A stretch of 64,000 bases of DNA from Bradyrhizobium sp. CCBAU 53340 (GCF_015291645.1 NZ_CP030055.1:6758001-6822000); one strand, 5' to 3'; shown: positions 28,384 through 36,833, counted from the first letter of the stretch. Translations and numbers: made by a program. The notes: generated by a model from the letters alone, not told the origin.

Positions 28384-29349
28384 ATGTCCGCTCCTATTCA
28401 TGCAAAGGTCGTCATCATTGGCTCCGGCCCCGCCGGCTACACCGCCGCGATCTACGCCGCGCGCGCGATGCTCGAGCCGATCCTGATCCAGGGCATGCAG
28501 GCGGGCGGCCAGCTCACCATCACCACCGACGTCGAGAACTATCCGGGCTTCGCCGACGTCATCCAGGGTCCCTGGCTGATGGAACAGATGGAGAAGCAGG
28601 CAGTCCATGTCGGCACCAGGATCGTCACCGACCTGGTTATCAAGCTCGACACCTCGCAGCGGCCGTTCCGCCTCACCTGCGACTCCGGCGACGTTTATCT
28701 CGCCGACAGCGTGATCCTCGCCACCGGCGCGCAGGCGCGCTGGCTCGGGCTGCCTTCTGAACAAAAATTCCAGGGCGGCGGCGTTTCGGCCTGCGCCACC
28801 TGCGACGGCTTCTTCTACCGCAACAAGGAGGTCGTGGTGGTCGGCGGCGGCAATACCGCGGTCGAGGAGGCCCTGTACCTCACCAACCATGCCTCGCAGG
28901 TCACGATCGTGCACCGCCGCGATCACTTCCGCGCCGAGCGCATCCTGCAGGAGCGCCTGTTCAAGCACCCGAAGATCAAAGTGATCTGGGATTCGGCCGT
29001 CGACGAGATCTGCGGCACCGAGAACCCGAACAAGGTCACCCATGTCAGGCTGAAGAACGTCAAGACCGGCGCGCTCAGGGACGTGAAGACCGACGGTGTC
29101 TTCATCGCCATCGGCCACGCGCCCGCGACCGATCTCGTGAAGGACCAGATCAAGTTGAAACCGTCGGGCTATGTCGAGGTCGCCCCGAACTCGACCGCGA
29201 CCTCGGTGCCCGGCCTGTTCGCCGCCGGCGACGTCGCCGACGAAACCTATCGCCAGGCCGTGACGGCCGCCGGCCTCGGCTGCATGGCCGCACTCGAAGC
29301 CGAACGTTTCTTGGCCCTGCGCGCCAGCGAGCGCGCGGCAGCGGAATAA
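28384..29349 (+). CDS. trxB: Thioredoxin-disulfide reductase
   Basis: This flavoprotein passes electrons from NADPH to thioredoxin. The 321-residue protein has the FAD dinucleotide fold VVIIGSGPAGYTAAIYAARA, the redox CATC at C137-C140 in SACATCDGFFYRNKEV, the NADPH fold VVVVGGGNTAVEEALYL, and the C-terminal FAD motif GLFAAGDVADETYRQAVTAA. Length is normal for the low-molecular-weight type. A LysR gene starts 5 bases after the stop, so both are probably co-transcribed. Confidence 0.97.
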   Translation: MSAPIHAKVVIIGSGPAGYTAAIYAARAMLEPILIQGMQAGGQLTITTDVENYPGFADVIQGPWLMEQMEKQAVHVGTRIVTDLVIKLDTSQRPFRLTCDSGDVYLADSVILATGAQARWLGLPSEQKFQGGGVSACATCDGFFYRNKEVVVVGGGNTAVEEALYLTNHASQVTIVHRRDHFRAERILQERLFKHPKIKVIWDSAVDEICGTENPNKVTHVRLKNVKTGALRDVKTDGVFIAIGHAPATDLVKDQIKLKPSGYVEVAPNSTATSVPGLFAAGDVADETYRQAVTAAGLGCMAALEAERFLALRASERAAAE

Positions 29350-29354
29350 CGATC

Positions 29355-30278
29355 ATGCCCCGAACACGCGACGGATTCACGGATATGGACTGGGACAAGC
29401 TGAAGGTGTTTCACGCGGCGGCGGAAGCGGGCAGCTTCACGCATGCGGGCGAGCAGCTCGGCCTGTCGCAATCGGCGGTCTCGCGCCAGGTCTCGGCGCT
29501 GGAGCAGGAGCTCTCGGTCTCGCTGTTCCACCGCCACGCCCGCGGCCTGATCCTCACCGAACAGGGCGACCTGTTGTTCCGCACCGCGCATGACGTGTTC
29601 ATGCAGCTGCAGGCGGCGCGCGCGAAACTGACCGACAGCCGCGAGCGGCCGAGCGGCGATCTCAAGATCACCACCACGCCCGGCGTCGGCATCAACTGGC
29701 TGATCCCGCGGCTCGGCGAGTTCACTGCGCTGTATCCGGAAATCCGGATCTCGCTGATCGTCACCGACGAGGAGCTCGACCTGTCGATGCGCGAGGCCGA
29801 CGTCGCGATCCGCACCCGCAAGCCGACGCAGCCGGATCTCATCCAGCGCAAGCTGTTCGCAATGGGCTTCCACGCCTATTGCTCGCCGGAATACATCAAG
29901 CGCTTCGGCACGCCGCGCACGCTGGAGGAGCTCGACTCCCACCGCATCATCACGCTCTCGGACGGCAACTTCGCGCCGCATCTGCAGAACCGCAACTGGC
30001 TGGTCGAAGCTGCGCGCAACGGCTCGGGTCCGCGCGAGGCCTATTTCAAGGTCAACAACATCCTCGGCCTCGTCCGCGCCTGTCAGCAGGGCCTCGGTAT
30101 CGCCGCCCTGCCCGACTATCTGGTCGAGGAGCAGAGCAAGCTCGTGCAGCTGTTCGGCGAGTCGGATTCGATCCAGCTCGACACGTACTTCGTCTATCCC
30201 GAGGAGTTGAAGACGGTCGCACGCGTGCAAGTGTTCCGCGACTTCGTGGTGAGCAAGGCGCAGCGCTGGCCGTCCTGA
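29355..30278 (+). CDS. LysR-family transcriptional regulator next to trxB
   Basis: A 307-residue LysR protein. HTH: LKVFHAAAEAGSFTHAGEQL, then LSQSAVSRQVSALEQELSVS. The periplasmic-binding-like effector domain starts at about residue 100 (GDLKITTTPGVGINWLIPRL). No cysteine pair of the OxyR type is visible in it. MPRTRD at 29355 or MDWDKL at 29385 can be the start; the latter begins right at the HTH. It follows trxB by 5 bases, an arrangement that suggests redox-linked control. The target genes are unknown. Confidence 0.9.
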   Translation: MPRTRDGFTDMDWDKLKVFHAAAEAGSFTHAGEQLGLSQSAVSRQVSALEQELSVSLFHRHARGLILTEQGDLLFRTAHDVFMQLQAARAKLTDSRERPSGDLKITTTPGVGINWLIPRLGEFTALYPEIRISLIVTDEELDLSMREADVAIRTRKPTQPDLIQRKLFAMGFHAYCSPEYIKRFGTPRTLEELDSHRIITLSDGNFAPHLQNRNWLVEAARNGSGPREAYFKVNNILGLVRACQQGLGIAALPDYLVEEQSKLVQLFGESDSIQLDTYFVYPEELKTVARVQVFRDFVVSKAQRWPS

Positions 30279-30299
30279 TTTCCGCATGTCTGACATGCG

Positions 30300-30480
30300 A
30301 CCTCGGCTGTTGCTGCATGGCGCTCGTCAAGCTCATACTGGTTACACGCTGAGCCTTCGCGTTGCGCATTTGTCCCCCTCCTCCAGTGGCGCGGGAGTTC
30401 AGTAATCCCTCTTGGAAGGTGATTGTGTCGGCCTCACGTGGCCAATACCTAAGCCGGGCCCTTCGGGTCCGGCTTTTTTT
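30300..30480 (+). ncRNA. Candidate small RNA ending in a strong terminator
   Basis: No gene is visible from 30279 to 30727. A structured stretch runs up to a terminator AAGCCGGGCCCTTCGGGTCC (30451-30480) with seven Ts. It contains an unpaired-looking CCCCCTCCTCCAG at 30371-30383, an anti-Shine-Dalgarno type motif, and a hairpin GGCCTCACGTGGCC at 30430-30443. A long structured 3' UTR of the LysR gene is the alternative. The 5' end is a guess. Confidence 0.4.
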
Positions 30481-30651
30481 CTGTCCAAACAAGCGTTCGC
30501 CTTCCGCGAGTATTGACAGTTCTGGGTATACCCCTCATCATTTCCAAATGATCACGAAGTCGTGCGCAATCATCTCGAAAAAAGGCCCCCATCCGGGGAC
30601 CTCGGATTTTTGCGCGCGCTAGGCTGACTTCGTCATCGCGAGCCAATCCCG

Positions 30652-30680
30652 AAAACCCCGCCACCTGGACGGGGTTTTTT
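30652..30680 (+). terminator. Terminator before the DapA-like gene
   Basis: AAAACCCCG / CGGGGTTTTTT stem with a 9-base loop. A weaker hairpin AGGCCCCC / GGGGACCT precedes it at 30582-30602. Two terminators in the 170 bases after 30480 imply another short transcript; a TTGACA is present at 30513. The DapA-like promoter must then lie after 30680 or run through. Confidence 0.65.
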
Positions 30681-30727
30681 CATGTGCCCTCCGTCTCAGG
30701 TCCATCTGTGAGAAGGAGACAGGAAAC

Positions 30728-31636
30728 ATGACCGATTTGCGAACCCATCTGCATGGACTCTGGCTACCGCTGGTGACGCCGTTCCGCGACGGCCGTCTCG
30801 ACGAGAATTCGCTGCGGCGGCTGACGCGGCACTACTGCACGCAAGCGATCGACGGCTTCATCCTGGGGGCGACCTCAGGCGAAGGCATGACGCTGCGCGA
30901 GGTCGAGCTCGAATGCCTCGTCGCCGTCGTCCGCGACGAGATCGCGGCCAGTCGCCGAACGTTGCCGATCGGTCTCGGCCTCTCCGGCGCGGACACCTCG
31001 CGGCTGAAGGACCGGCTCGATGAGAGCGCGGACTGGCCGATCGACTTCTATCTGATCGCGAGCCCGTATTACGTGCGGCCGTCGCAGCGCGGCATCCTTG
31101 CGCATTTCGAGGCGCTGGCCGATCACGCCGCCTGGCCACTCGCGCTCTACAACATCCCCTATCGCTGCGCCGTCGGCATCACCAACCAGACCCTGCTGCG
31201 GCTCGCCGAGCACCCCAACATCGTGGGCTTGAAGGATTGCGGCGCCAGCCGCGAGCAGTCGATCGCGCTGCTGCGCGACCGGCCGAGGGGCTTTGGCGTG
31301 CTCACCGGCGAGGACGCGAATTATTTCGAGGCGCTCAGCGACGGCGCCGATGGCGGCATCCTGCTGTCCGCCCATCTCGAGACCGCAACCTTTGCCGCCG
31401 TCCATGCCGAGCTGAAGCGCGGCAGTGCCGCCGCGGCAGAGGCGCGCTGGCAGGAGGTCGCGGAGCTGACGCGGCTCTTGTTCACCGAGCCGAGCCCAGC
31501 GCCGGCGAAGTACTGGCTGTGGCGGACAGGCCTGATCGACAGCCCCGAGGTGCGCCTGCCGATGGTCGAGGTGAGCAGCGAGCTCGCCGCCACGCTCGAT
31601 CGCGAGATCGAGCGGCGGGTGAAGGTCGCAGCGTAG
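30728..31636 (+). CDS. DapA-family aldolase/lyase (dihydrodipicolinate synthase-like)
   Basis: A 302-residue TIM-barrel of the DapA/NanA family, which form a Schiff base between a lysine and a 2-oxoacid. Signatures: LWLPLVTPFRDGRLDENSL, GFILGATSGEGMTL (45-58), YNIPYRCAVGI with the catalytic tyrosine, and the Schiff-base lysine in GLKDCGAS. The GTTGE motif of true DapA is here GATSGEG. The sequence is divergent enough that it may be another pyruvate-dependent lyase. A good Shine-Dalgarno, GAAGGAGACAGG, precedes the ATG. It stands alone. Confidence 0.88.
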   Translation: MTDLRTHLHGLWLPLVTPFRDGRLDENSLRRLTRHYCTQAIDGFILGATSGEGMTLREVELECLVAVVRDEIAASRRTLPIGLGLSGADTSRLKDRLDESADWPIDFYLIASPYYVRPSQRGILAHFEALADHAAWPLALYNIPYRCAVGITNQTLLRLAEHPNIVGLKDCGASREQSIALLRDRPRGFGVLTGEDANYFEALSDGADGGILLSAHLETATFAAVHAELKRGSAAAAEARWQEVAELTRLLFTEPSPAPAKYWLWRTGLIDSPEVRLPMVEVSSELAATLDREIERRVKVAA

Positions 31637-31793
31637 CGCGTTCTCTTGGCTCTCCCCGCAGAAGCGGGGAGAGCATCACCTTGGTTAACCGGGCGCGAAC
31701 GGCCTTCGCTGTCGCGGCATGGCGCATCCACGACTCGTTTACGCAATGGCGCCTATCGTTTGGCCTCGACGTCTTTCAAAAGGGGGAATGACC

Positions 31794-31943
31794 ATGGGGC
31801 AACGCGCTCGCCCGACTGCGGCGGAAACCTTTGCGCCTGCCGATTTCCTGCAGGGAATCCTGCTGGTCTCGTCGTTCGGCTTCTGGGCCGTGATGCTCGG
31901 CCTGATGCCGGTGCTGCTATTTCGGGTCTGGCTCGCAGGCTGA
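31794..31943 (+). CDS. Very small membrane protein, first of a related pair
   Basis: A 49-residue protein with a polar N-terminus and one hydrophobic helix (about residues 18-45). The start at 31794 is decided by AGGGGGA at 31781-31787, seven bases before it. The helix holds GFWAVMLGLMPVLLF, and the small protein at 32062 has GIWSVILTLSPVIVF in the same place. This shared pattern suggests a diverged duplicate. No function is known. Confidence 0.6.
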   Translation: MGQRARPTAAETFAPADFLQGILLVSSFGFWAVMLGLMPVLLFRVWLAG

Positions 31944-32061
31944 CGGGATGGTTAAGCCGCGGTCGCAAATGCGCTCAAAATGCGAGCGGAGCTGCAACCC
32001 GGAATTTTAAAACATCCTGCGTATCGTTCACCCCATAAGCGAAGAAATCGCGGGGGCGAAC

Positions 32062-32232
32062 TTGACCAATCAGAACGATATGGCGTCGCATTACGGCGCC
32101 ACGCAGCGCAGCCTTGACGACACCGAGCAGCAGGGCTTTTCCACCGAGGACATCATCTGGGCCGTCGGCATCTGGTCGGTGATCCTGACGCTGTCGCCGG
32201 TCATCGTGTTCTACATGCTGATGGTCGCGTAA
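32062..32232 (+). CDS. Very small membrane protein, second of a related pair
   Basis: A 56-residue protein that starts with TTG at 32062 (or ATG at 32080). A GGGGGCGAA precedes the TTG. It reads an acidic, soluble N-terminal half (DDTEQQGFSTEDIIWAVG) and one C-terminal membrane helix. It shares GxWxVxLxLxPVxxF with the protein at 31794, and both have a short F-x-x-[ED/AD] segment before the helix. Function unknown; a small membrane regulator is conceivable. Confidence 0.55.
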   Translation: MTNQNDMASHYGATQRSLDDTEQQGFSTEDIIWAVGIWSVILTLSPVIVFYMLMVA

Positions 32233-32247
32233 CTTCGTCGACATTTT

Positions 32248-32324
32248 GAGCACGATCTCCGCGCAAACGCGTTCCGCGTTTGTCGCGAGGGAAAACCGCT
32301 TCACACTTTTCCGGATCGTGCTCG
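32248..32324. repeat. Palindromic intergenic repeat, family C, copy 3
   Basis: GAGCACGATCTCCGCGCAAACG, CGTTTGTCGCGAGGGAAAAC and TCCGGATCGTGCTC, the same modules as at 12707-12854. The inner CGCAAACGCG / CGCGTTTGTCG pair forms its own hairpin. Confidence 0.8.
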
Positions 32325-32337
32325 CCCCACAAACGCA

Positions 32338-32362
32338 AAACGCGCGGACTTCCCGCGCGTTT
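32338..32362 (-). terminator. Terminator after the ParA-like gene
   Basis: AAACGCGCGG / CCGCGCGTTT stem with a 5-base loop, followed on the minus strand by TTTTG. It lies 27 bases after the ParA-like stop. Confidence 0.75.
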
Positions 32363-32388
32363 GTCGTCCGGGGAATGATTGAATGAAA

Positions 32389-33066
32389 TTATGCCGCCTG
32401 CTTGTGCATTGCGCCGGACGCCGACGCCGTGCCGCGAATAGCCTTCACTGAACGCTCGATCGCCGCCCACAGCCTTGCAATTTCCTGGGCCGCACGGCTC
32501 TCGGCCTGATACTCACGCGCGCCTTCGCCGTGGCTGAGTGCCATCAACAAATCCGAACGATTGGTGATCTGACCGCCCCATACCGGAGCGCGGAACTTGG
32601 CCAGCGCCTCGCGGGCGATGGTGACGATCGGGCTTTCGGCTTCGTCGCGCTTGGCCGGCGCACCGTTGAGCACGACCGCGTAGGGCTTGCGCGCCGCGCG
32701 GCACATCTGAATGGTTTCCTGCACCGCATTGACGTCGAACACGCCGGGACGGGCGGGGATCACTACCATCGTTGCATTCTTGATCGCGTCGTCGACGACG
32801 GCCGACAGGTTCGGCGGCGTGTCGATCAACACCCATTCGTAACCGTCGCGCTTGGCAGCGGAGACGATGCCGCTGACCGAGTTCACGGCCGCCTTGATCG
32901 GCGGCTCGTTGGTGCCGCGCAGCTTGTGCCACAGCGTCAGCGAGCCCTGTGGATCGGCGTCCACCAGCATCACCTGCTTGCTCGCCTTGATCTGCGCAGC
33001 GAGATGTGCAGCCAAGGTACTCTTGCCCGAGCCGCCTTTACGCGATGCAAAAACAATAACGTTCAT
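32389..33066 (-). CDS. Orphan ParA/MinD-type ATPase
   Basis: A 225-residue P-loop ATPase of the ParA/MinD class. The deviant Walker A motif FASRKGGSGKSTLAAHLA starts at residue 6 with the signature lysine in KGGSGKST. Walker A' is LVDADPQGSLTLW and Walker B is VLIDTPPN. There is no HTH before the Walker motif and no parB-like gene nearby, so this is not a chromosome-partition parA. Orphan ParA-like ATPases position protein complexes such as chemoreceptors or flagella; which one here is unknown. The start is ATG at 33066. Confidence 0.9.
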   Translation of the reverse strand: MNVIVFASRKGGSGKSTLAAHLAAQIKASKQVMLVDADPQGSLTLWHKLRGTNEPPIKAAVNSVSGIVSAAKRDGYEWVLIDTPPNLSAVVDDAIKNATMVVIPARPGVFDVNAVQETIQMCRAARKPYAVVLNGAPAKRDEAESPIVTIAREALAKFRAPVWGGQITNRSDLLMALSHGEGAREYQAESRAAQEIARLWAAIERSVKAIRGTASASGAMHKQAA

Positions 33067-33456
33067 ACCTCTGGCCTCCAGATTGACCCCAGGCCGCGAA
33101 AATGAATCAGCGCGCTGATTCGTGAAAGAAAAATTTATCGAAGGTTGCGACGCCGCCACGAAATAACAAGACGTGGCGCATTTGAGTCACACTGCTTCGC
33201 GCGACGACCGGGGCGAACTGCCATAAATCAGCGGTTTGCGCAGGCAACCGCGCATTTTTTGCGGCAATCACGCGGGAAACATCCAGCCACAACCTGGCCG
33301 CGCAAATCCTCGCAGCGAGCTTTTCCATCGCGCGCGAAGCGCGATCGTTGCAGGCGTGTGAACAAAACGAGTCCGGTAGCTGTCGCGAGGCTGATGCCGC
33401 TGCCGGCATTTCGGCGCAAGGGGCATCAAGGAGCTTCAAGCAGGGGACGTGAGCGC
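33067..33456. other. Gap without a gene
   Basis: I see no coding sequence or clear RNA here. It holds a short hairpin (CATCGCGCGCGAAGCGCGATCG, around 33327-33348) and presumably the ParA-like promoter at the left end. Confidence 0.5.
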
Positions 33457-33798
33457 CTAGCCGTCGTCGGTCTTTTTCTTCTTGGCTTTCGGCTTGGTCT
33501 TCTTCGCCGCGACGGGCCTGATGTTGGTGGGGGCGCCTGCTCGGCCCTCGCCCGGCTCGGGTCCGCGGCGGAAGAACACCGCGCATTGCGGCGACAGCTG
33601 CGCCTTCTTCTGGACCATGCAGGCGGTGATGGCATCGACGTTCGGAACGAACTCGCCGCACAGCCGCATCGCATCCGGCGTGCAGGCCTGCTGCTGCTCG
33701 GGCGTATAGGCGAGACCAACGCCCGGCTGGACCAGCATGGCGAGCGCCGTTCCGAGGGTTGCAGCAGCCAAAAATGTCCTGAAGCGAGATACCGGCAT
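33457..33798 (-). CDS. Secreted Cys-rich-repeat protein with lysine-rich tail
   Basis: A 113-residue exported protein. Signal peptide: FRTFLAAATLGTALAMLVQP, cleaved near residue 30. The mature part has four cysteines in CTPDAMRLCGEF, AITACMVQKK and LSPQCAVFF, matching the spacing of the cysteine-rich GLG1-type repeat. It ends in a very basic lysine tail (residues 99-110). The ATG at 33798 has GGGGGG in front of it. Function unknown; similar single-repeat proteins are widespread in Bradyrhizobium by my memory. Confidence 0.75.
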   Translation of the reverse strand: MPVSRFRTFLAAATLGTALAMLVQPGVGLAYTPEQQQACTPDAMRLCGEFVPNVDAITACMVQKKAQLSPQCAVFFRRGPEPGEGRAGAPTNIRPVAAKKTKPKAKKKKTDDG

Positions 33799-33928
33799 CG
33801 ATCCCCCCAAAGTGTCGAACAGGCCAGGAGTGTGGGTGAACGGGCCTGCGTTGGCAACGAGGCCGGAGGCGAAACCCGCGGGCTGTGCGGTCTCGGCAAC
33901 AGGAGGGAGCCCACCATCTTCTCTGCTG

Positions 33929-34029
33929 TCGTCACCCGCGAAGGCGGGTGACCCAGTATTCCAGAGGCGCCCGACGTCCCCCGAGAAGCCGCGGCGTACT
34001 GGATCCCCCGCTTTCGCGGGGGATGACGG
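33929..34029. repeat. Palindromic intergenic repeat, family F
   Basis: Arms GTCGTCACCCGCG and CGCGGGGGATGACGGC, inner hairpin CACCCGCGAAGGCGGGTG, and middle pair CCCAGTATTCCAG / GTACTGGATCCCC. One copy in the window. It fills much of the 33799-34231 gap, where no gene is seen. Confidence 0.75.
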
Positions 34030-34231
34030 CGGTGGGTGCGGCGGCCCCTCGGCCGAAACCGCGAAAACAACCCCATGCACAGTAGCGAGGGCCTTGCGCC
34101 GCCTTGCGAAGTCGCCGATTTTGCGGATTTTACGAATTTCCTTTGACTTGTCGGGCAAAACACCGGCATGATGGCATGATCGAGACGCGCGTGGGGTGGT
34201 CGGCCGAAATCCCCGTGAGGGGGAGGACCGC

Positions 34232-35176
34232 ATGGCCACAATGTTGATCGTTGCACCGGTATTTGCGCTGATCGCGGCCGGCTATGCGGCGGTGCTGTTT
34301 CGCTTCGTCTCCGAGGGCGCGCACAAGGGCATCTCCGAATTCGCCTTCAGCATCGCGATCCCCGCGCTGCTATTCCGCACCATCGTCGTCTCGGAATTTC
34401 CCGATGTCAGTCCGTGGCGGATGTGGGGCGCCTATTACGGCGCGCTCGCCCTCACCTGGATCGCGGCGCTGCTGATCTCGGCACTGATCCGCGAACGGCG
34501 CGAGGACCGCGAGGACGGCGTCGTGTTCGCGATCGGTTCGGTCTACGGCAACATCGTGATGCTCGGTATTCCGCTGGTGCTCTCCGCGCTCGGCAACGAG
34601 GCGGCCGGCCCGATGTCTCTGATCCTGTCGGTGAACACGCCGCTGCTCTGGCTCTGCGGCATCCTGCAGATGGAGCTGGTTAGCCGCAAGCGGACCGGCT
34701 CGGTGCTCTCGGTGCTCCGGCCCATCCTCGCCGATCTTGCGAAAAATCCGCTGATGCTGGGCATCGGCTTCGGTGTCGTCTGGCGCTTCACCGGCCTCGG
34801 CCTCACGCCCGTCGTCGACAAGACGATCGAGCTGCTCGCGCAGGCGGGATCGCCGGCCGCGCTGATCGCGCTCGGCATCAATTTGTTTCGCTTCGAGGTG
34901 AAGGGCGAGATGACAAGCGTCGCCGCGATGAGCGCGTTGAAACTGCTGGCGATGCCGGCAATCGCCTTCGCGCTAGCCAAGCTGTTGAACCTGCCGCCTG
35001 TGGTAACCGGCGTCGTCGTGCTGTTCGCGGCGATGCCAACAGGCGCGAATGCCTATATCTTCGCAGTTCAATATCAGCGCCTGGTGAACCCGGTCTCGGG
35101 CGCAGTGGCGCTGTGCACGCTGCTGGCGGCACTGACGTTGCCGGTGGTGGTGATGGTGGTGGCGGGAGTGAGGTAG
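34232..35176 (+). CDS. AEC-family (auxin efflux carrier-like) transporter
   Basis: A 314-residue carrier with about ten membrane helices, of the AEC family that exports dicarboxylates or similar anions. Signatures: VFALIAAGYAAVLFRFVSEG at the start, EFAFSIAIPALLFRTIV, VYGNIVMLGIPLVLSALG and the final AAMPTGANAYIFAVQY. Start ATG at 34232 follows GGGGGAGGA. A fragment of a second copy of the 3' end is at 37673-37724. Substrate unknown. Confidence 0.92.
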   Translation: MATMLIVAPVFALIAAGYAAVLFRFVSEGAHKGISEFAFSIAIPALLFRTIVVSEFPDVSPWRMWGAYYGALALTWIAALLISALIRERREDREDGVVFAIGSVYGNIVMLGIPLVLSALGNEAAGPMSLILSVNTPLLWLCGILQMELVSRKRTGSVLSVLRPILADLAKNPLMLGIGFGVVWRFTGLGLTPVVDKTIELLAQAGSPAALIALGINLFRFEVKGEMTSVAAMSALKLLAMPAIAFALAKLLNLPPVVTGVVVLFAAMPTGANAYIFAVQYQRLVNPVSGAVALCTLLAALTLPVVVMVVAGVR

Positions 35177-35203
35177 TTCGGCCCACCCCAATCCGAACAA
35201 GAA

Positions 35204-35229
35204 GAAGCCCCGGCGCAGGCCGAGGCTTC
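35204..35229 (-). terminator. Hairpin between AEC carrier and porin genes
   Basis: GAAGCCCCGGC / GCCGAGGCTTC stem; on the minus strand it is followed by TTCTTCTT. Probably ends the porin transcript. Confidence 0.5.
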
Positions 35230-35267
35230 CCGATAGTGACGGCGCGGCCCGTTCGCCGATCCCAGGG

Positions 35268-36035
35268 CTACTGAAACTTGTAGCTGAACCTCACGCGCGC
35301 GACGTCGGTCGTGAGCTGGCTTCGGATGACGCAACCGGAAGCGGGTCTGTCCGTGCAAGCCGCGCTGCCGTTGGCGAGGCGAAGCGGCGCATCGCGATCC
35401 CCATACATCGTATGCAGGAATTCGCCGCCGACAATCCAGTTCGAGTCGAGCGCATATTCGACGCCGATGCCGATTACGCCACCCCAGACAACGCCGCTGG
35501 CATTGGCCGTTGTCCCCGTCGGCTGTCCAAAGGTTGGGCTTGAGAGGACATTGTTGATCTCCGTCCCGGTCTGCCTGAGATCGGCCCAGGCTGCACCAGC
35601 CGTCGCATAGGCCAGGACGTTGTCGATGACGAGGCCGGCGCGTGCGCGGATCGTGCCGCTGGTCTCCGCCTTGAGACCGACCTGCAGGGCCCTGAAGTCG
35701 TCACCGCCAATCAGCGATTCCTTGAAGCCGCTGTTGCCGTTGATGTCAGCTTCGACGCCAACGAGGCCGTGACCGAACTGATAGTTGTAACCGATTTGCG
35801 CGCCGCCGGTGACGAAACCCCGCGTGGGGGTCGCCGACGAGCAAAAGAAGCAGGGGTCGTCGAAATGCGACGAAGCCATGCCGCCGCCGACATTGCCGCC
35901 GACGTAGAAGCCGGTCCAGCTATACACGGTCGCCGCAGGCGTCGCCTTGAACCTCATGGCGCCGATGTCGGCCGCGGAGCTCGCGGCCGTGGCGGCCAGC
36001 AACAGAGCGACCGCAGCCGCGAAAGTGTGTCTCAT
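35268..36035 (-). CDS. Outer-membrane beta-barrel protein, Omp25/31-like
   Basis: A 255-residue outer-membrane protein: signal peptide MRHTFAAAVALLLAATAAS, then YSWTGFYVGGNVGGG, the classic start of the small rhizobial Omp31-type barrel. Repeated amphipathic strands follow (GAQIGYNYQFGHGLVGVEAD; LVIDNVLAYATAGAAW; YALDSNWIVGGEFLHTMYGD) and it ends with RVRFSYKFQ, with the terminal aromatic residue one position from the end. CFFCSS near residue 63 may form a surface disulphide. ATG at 36035 has GGGAG upstream. Confidence 0.9.
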   Translation of the reverse strand: MRHTFAAAVALLLAATAASSAADIGAMRFKATPAATVYSWTGFYVGGNVGGGMASSHFDDPCFFCSSATPTRGFVTGGAQIGYNYQFGHGLVGVEADINGNSGFKESLIGGDDFRALQVGLKAETSGTIRARAGLVIDNVLAYATAGAAWADLRQTGTEINNVLSSPTFGQPTGTTANASGVVWGGVIGIGVEYALDSNWIVGGEFLHTMYGDRDAPLRLANGSAACTDRPASGCVIRSQLTTDVARVRFSYKFQ

Positions 36036-36341
36036 AGTCAATCTCCCAATGGACGTGTCTGGCGCTGCTCGCCATCACCCGGACTTGAATCTGTCGTCCG
36101 AGGCGCTGACAGAAAGCCGCGAAATCGCGCCGCGCGCGTCCTTCGAACGCGGTAGATCGGTTGCAATCTTCGGTGGCGTTGCAGAATTGACACGCCGGCG
36201 CTGATCCAGCTCGCGCCGGTCATTCTTTCGGAGGATGCGGCCCCGATCGTCGCAATTGCGATGACGGCGTGGCCGTCACTCGATAGCCATCTTGATCTGG
36301 TTCGACTTGAGCCTGGATACAGGTCGACATGGTGAGCTCAG
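36036..36341. other. Gap without a recognised gene
   Basis: It holds the porin promoter region and the leader of the GrlR-like gene. I see no repeat or RNA in it. Confidence 0.4.
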
Positions 36342-36677
36342 GTGATCACCCCGGGCAGATACGCCGTTTGGTTCAAGACGCCGGTCGGTGAAGGCGCCGG
36401 CGTGGTCGAGTTCGGTCCTGACGGAACACTCGCCGGCGGCGACGATACGTTTGCCTATGCGGGAAGTTGGACGCAGCAGGGCGAGCACTTCAAGGCCACT
36501 CTTTCCGCCCGGCGCGTAGCACCGGGGCCGCCCGGCGTCTTCGGATTGGATGAGATCGACATCGTCGTGTCGGGGCGGTCGGTCGACGACTCATCCACGT
36601 TGTGCACGGGATTTGCGAAGCAAGCGCCCGGCTTGAGGCTGGAGGTGGAGTTGGTGCGGATTGTTGGCGATGACTGA
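36342..36677 (+). CDS. GrlR-family regulatory-like protein
   Basis: A 111-residue single-domain protein. It resembles the GrlR family by its opening GRYAVWFKTPVGEGAGVVEF, the GGDDTFAYAGSW strand, the FGLDEIDIVVSGRS strand and AKQAPGLRLEVELV. GrlR in enteric pathogens binds the regulator GrlA and down-regulates type III secretion. Homologues in rhizobia are common without GrlA, so the role here is unknown. The start is GTG at 36342 with GGTGAG just upstream. It stands alone at the left edge of the accessory region. Confidence 0.75.
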   Translation: MITPGRYAVWFKTPVGEGAGVVEFGPDGTLAGGDDTFAYAGSWTQQGEHFKATLSARRVAPGPPGVFGLDEIDIVVSGRSVDDSSTLCTGFAKQAPGLRLEVELVRIVGDD

Positions 36678-36833
36678 CAATCAGCGCTGGCTTGCGCGGC
36701 GGAGGTTTAGTGCACTGGACTGCGCCCCTGAAGTGAGACACGGTAATTGCAGCGACAGTAGCGCGTAGATGGGTTGAGCCCCTGCGAAACCCATCTTTGT
36801 ATTAGCGCGATCGCCTACGAGCTGCCGAACGGG

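Noticed and set aside
30513..30541. Sigma-70 promoter TTGACA for the second candidate sRNA
   Set aside because: No acceptable -10 element at 16-18 bases; mentioned only as a weak hint.
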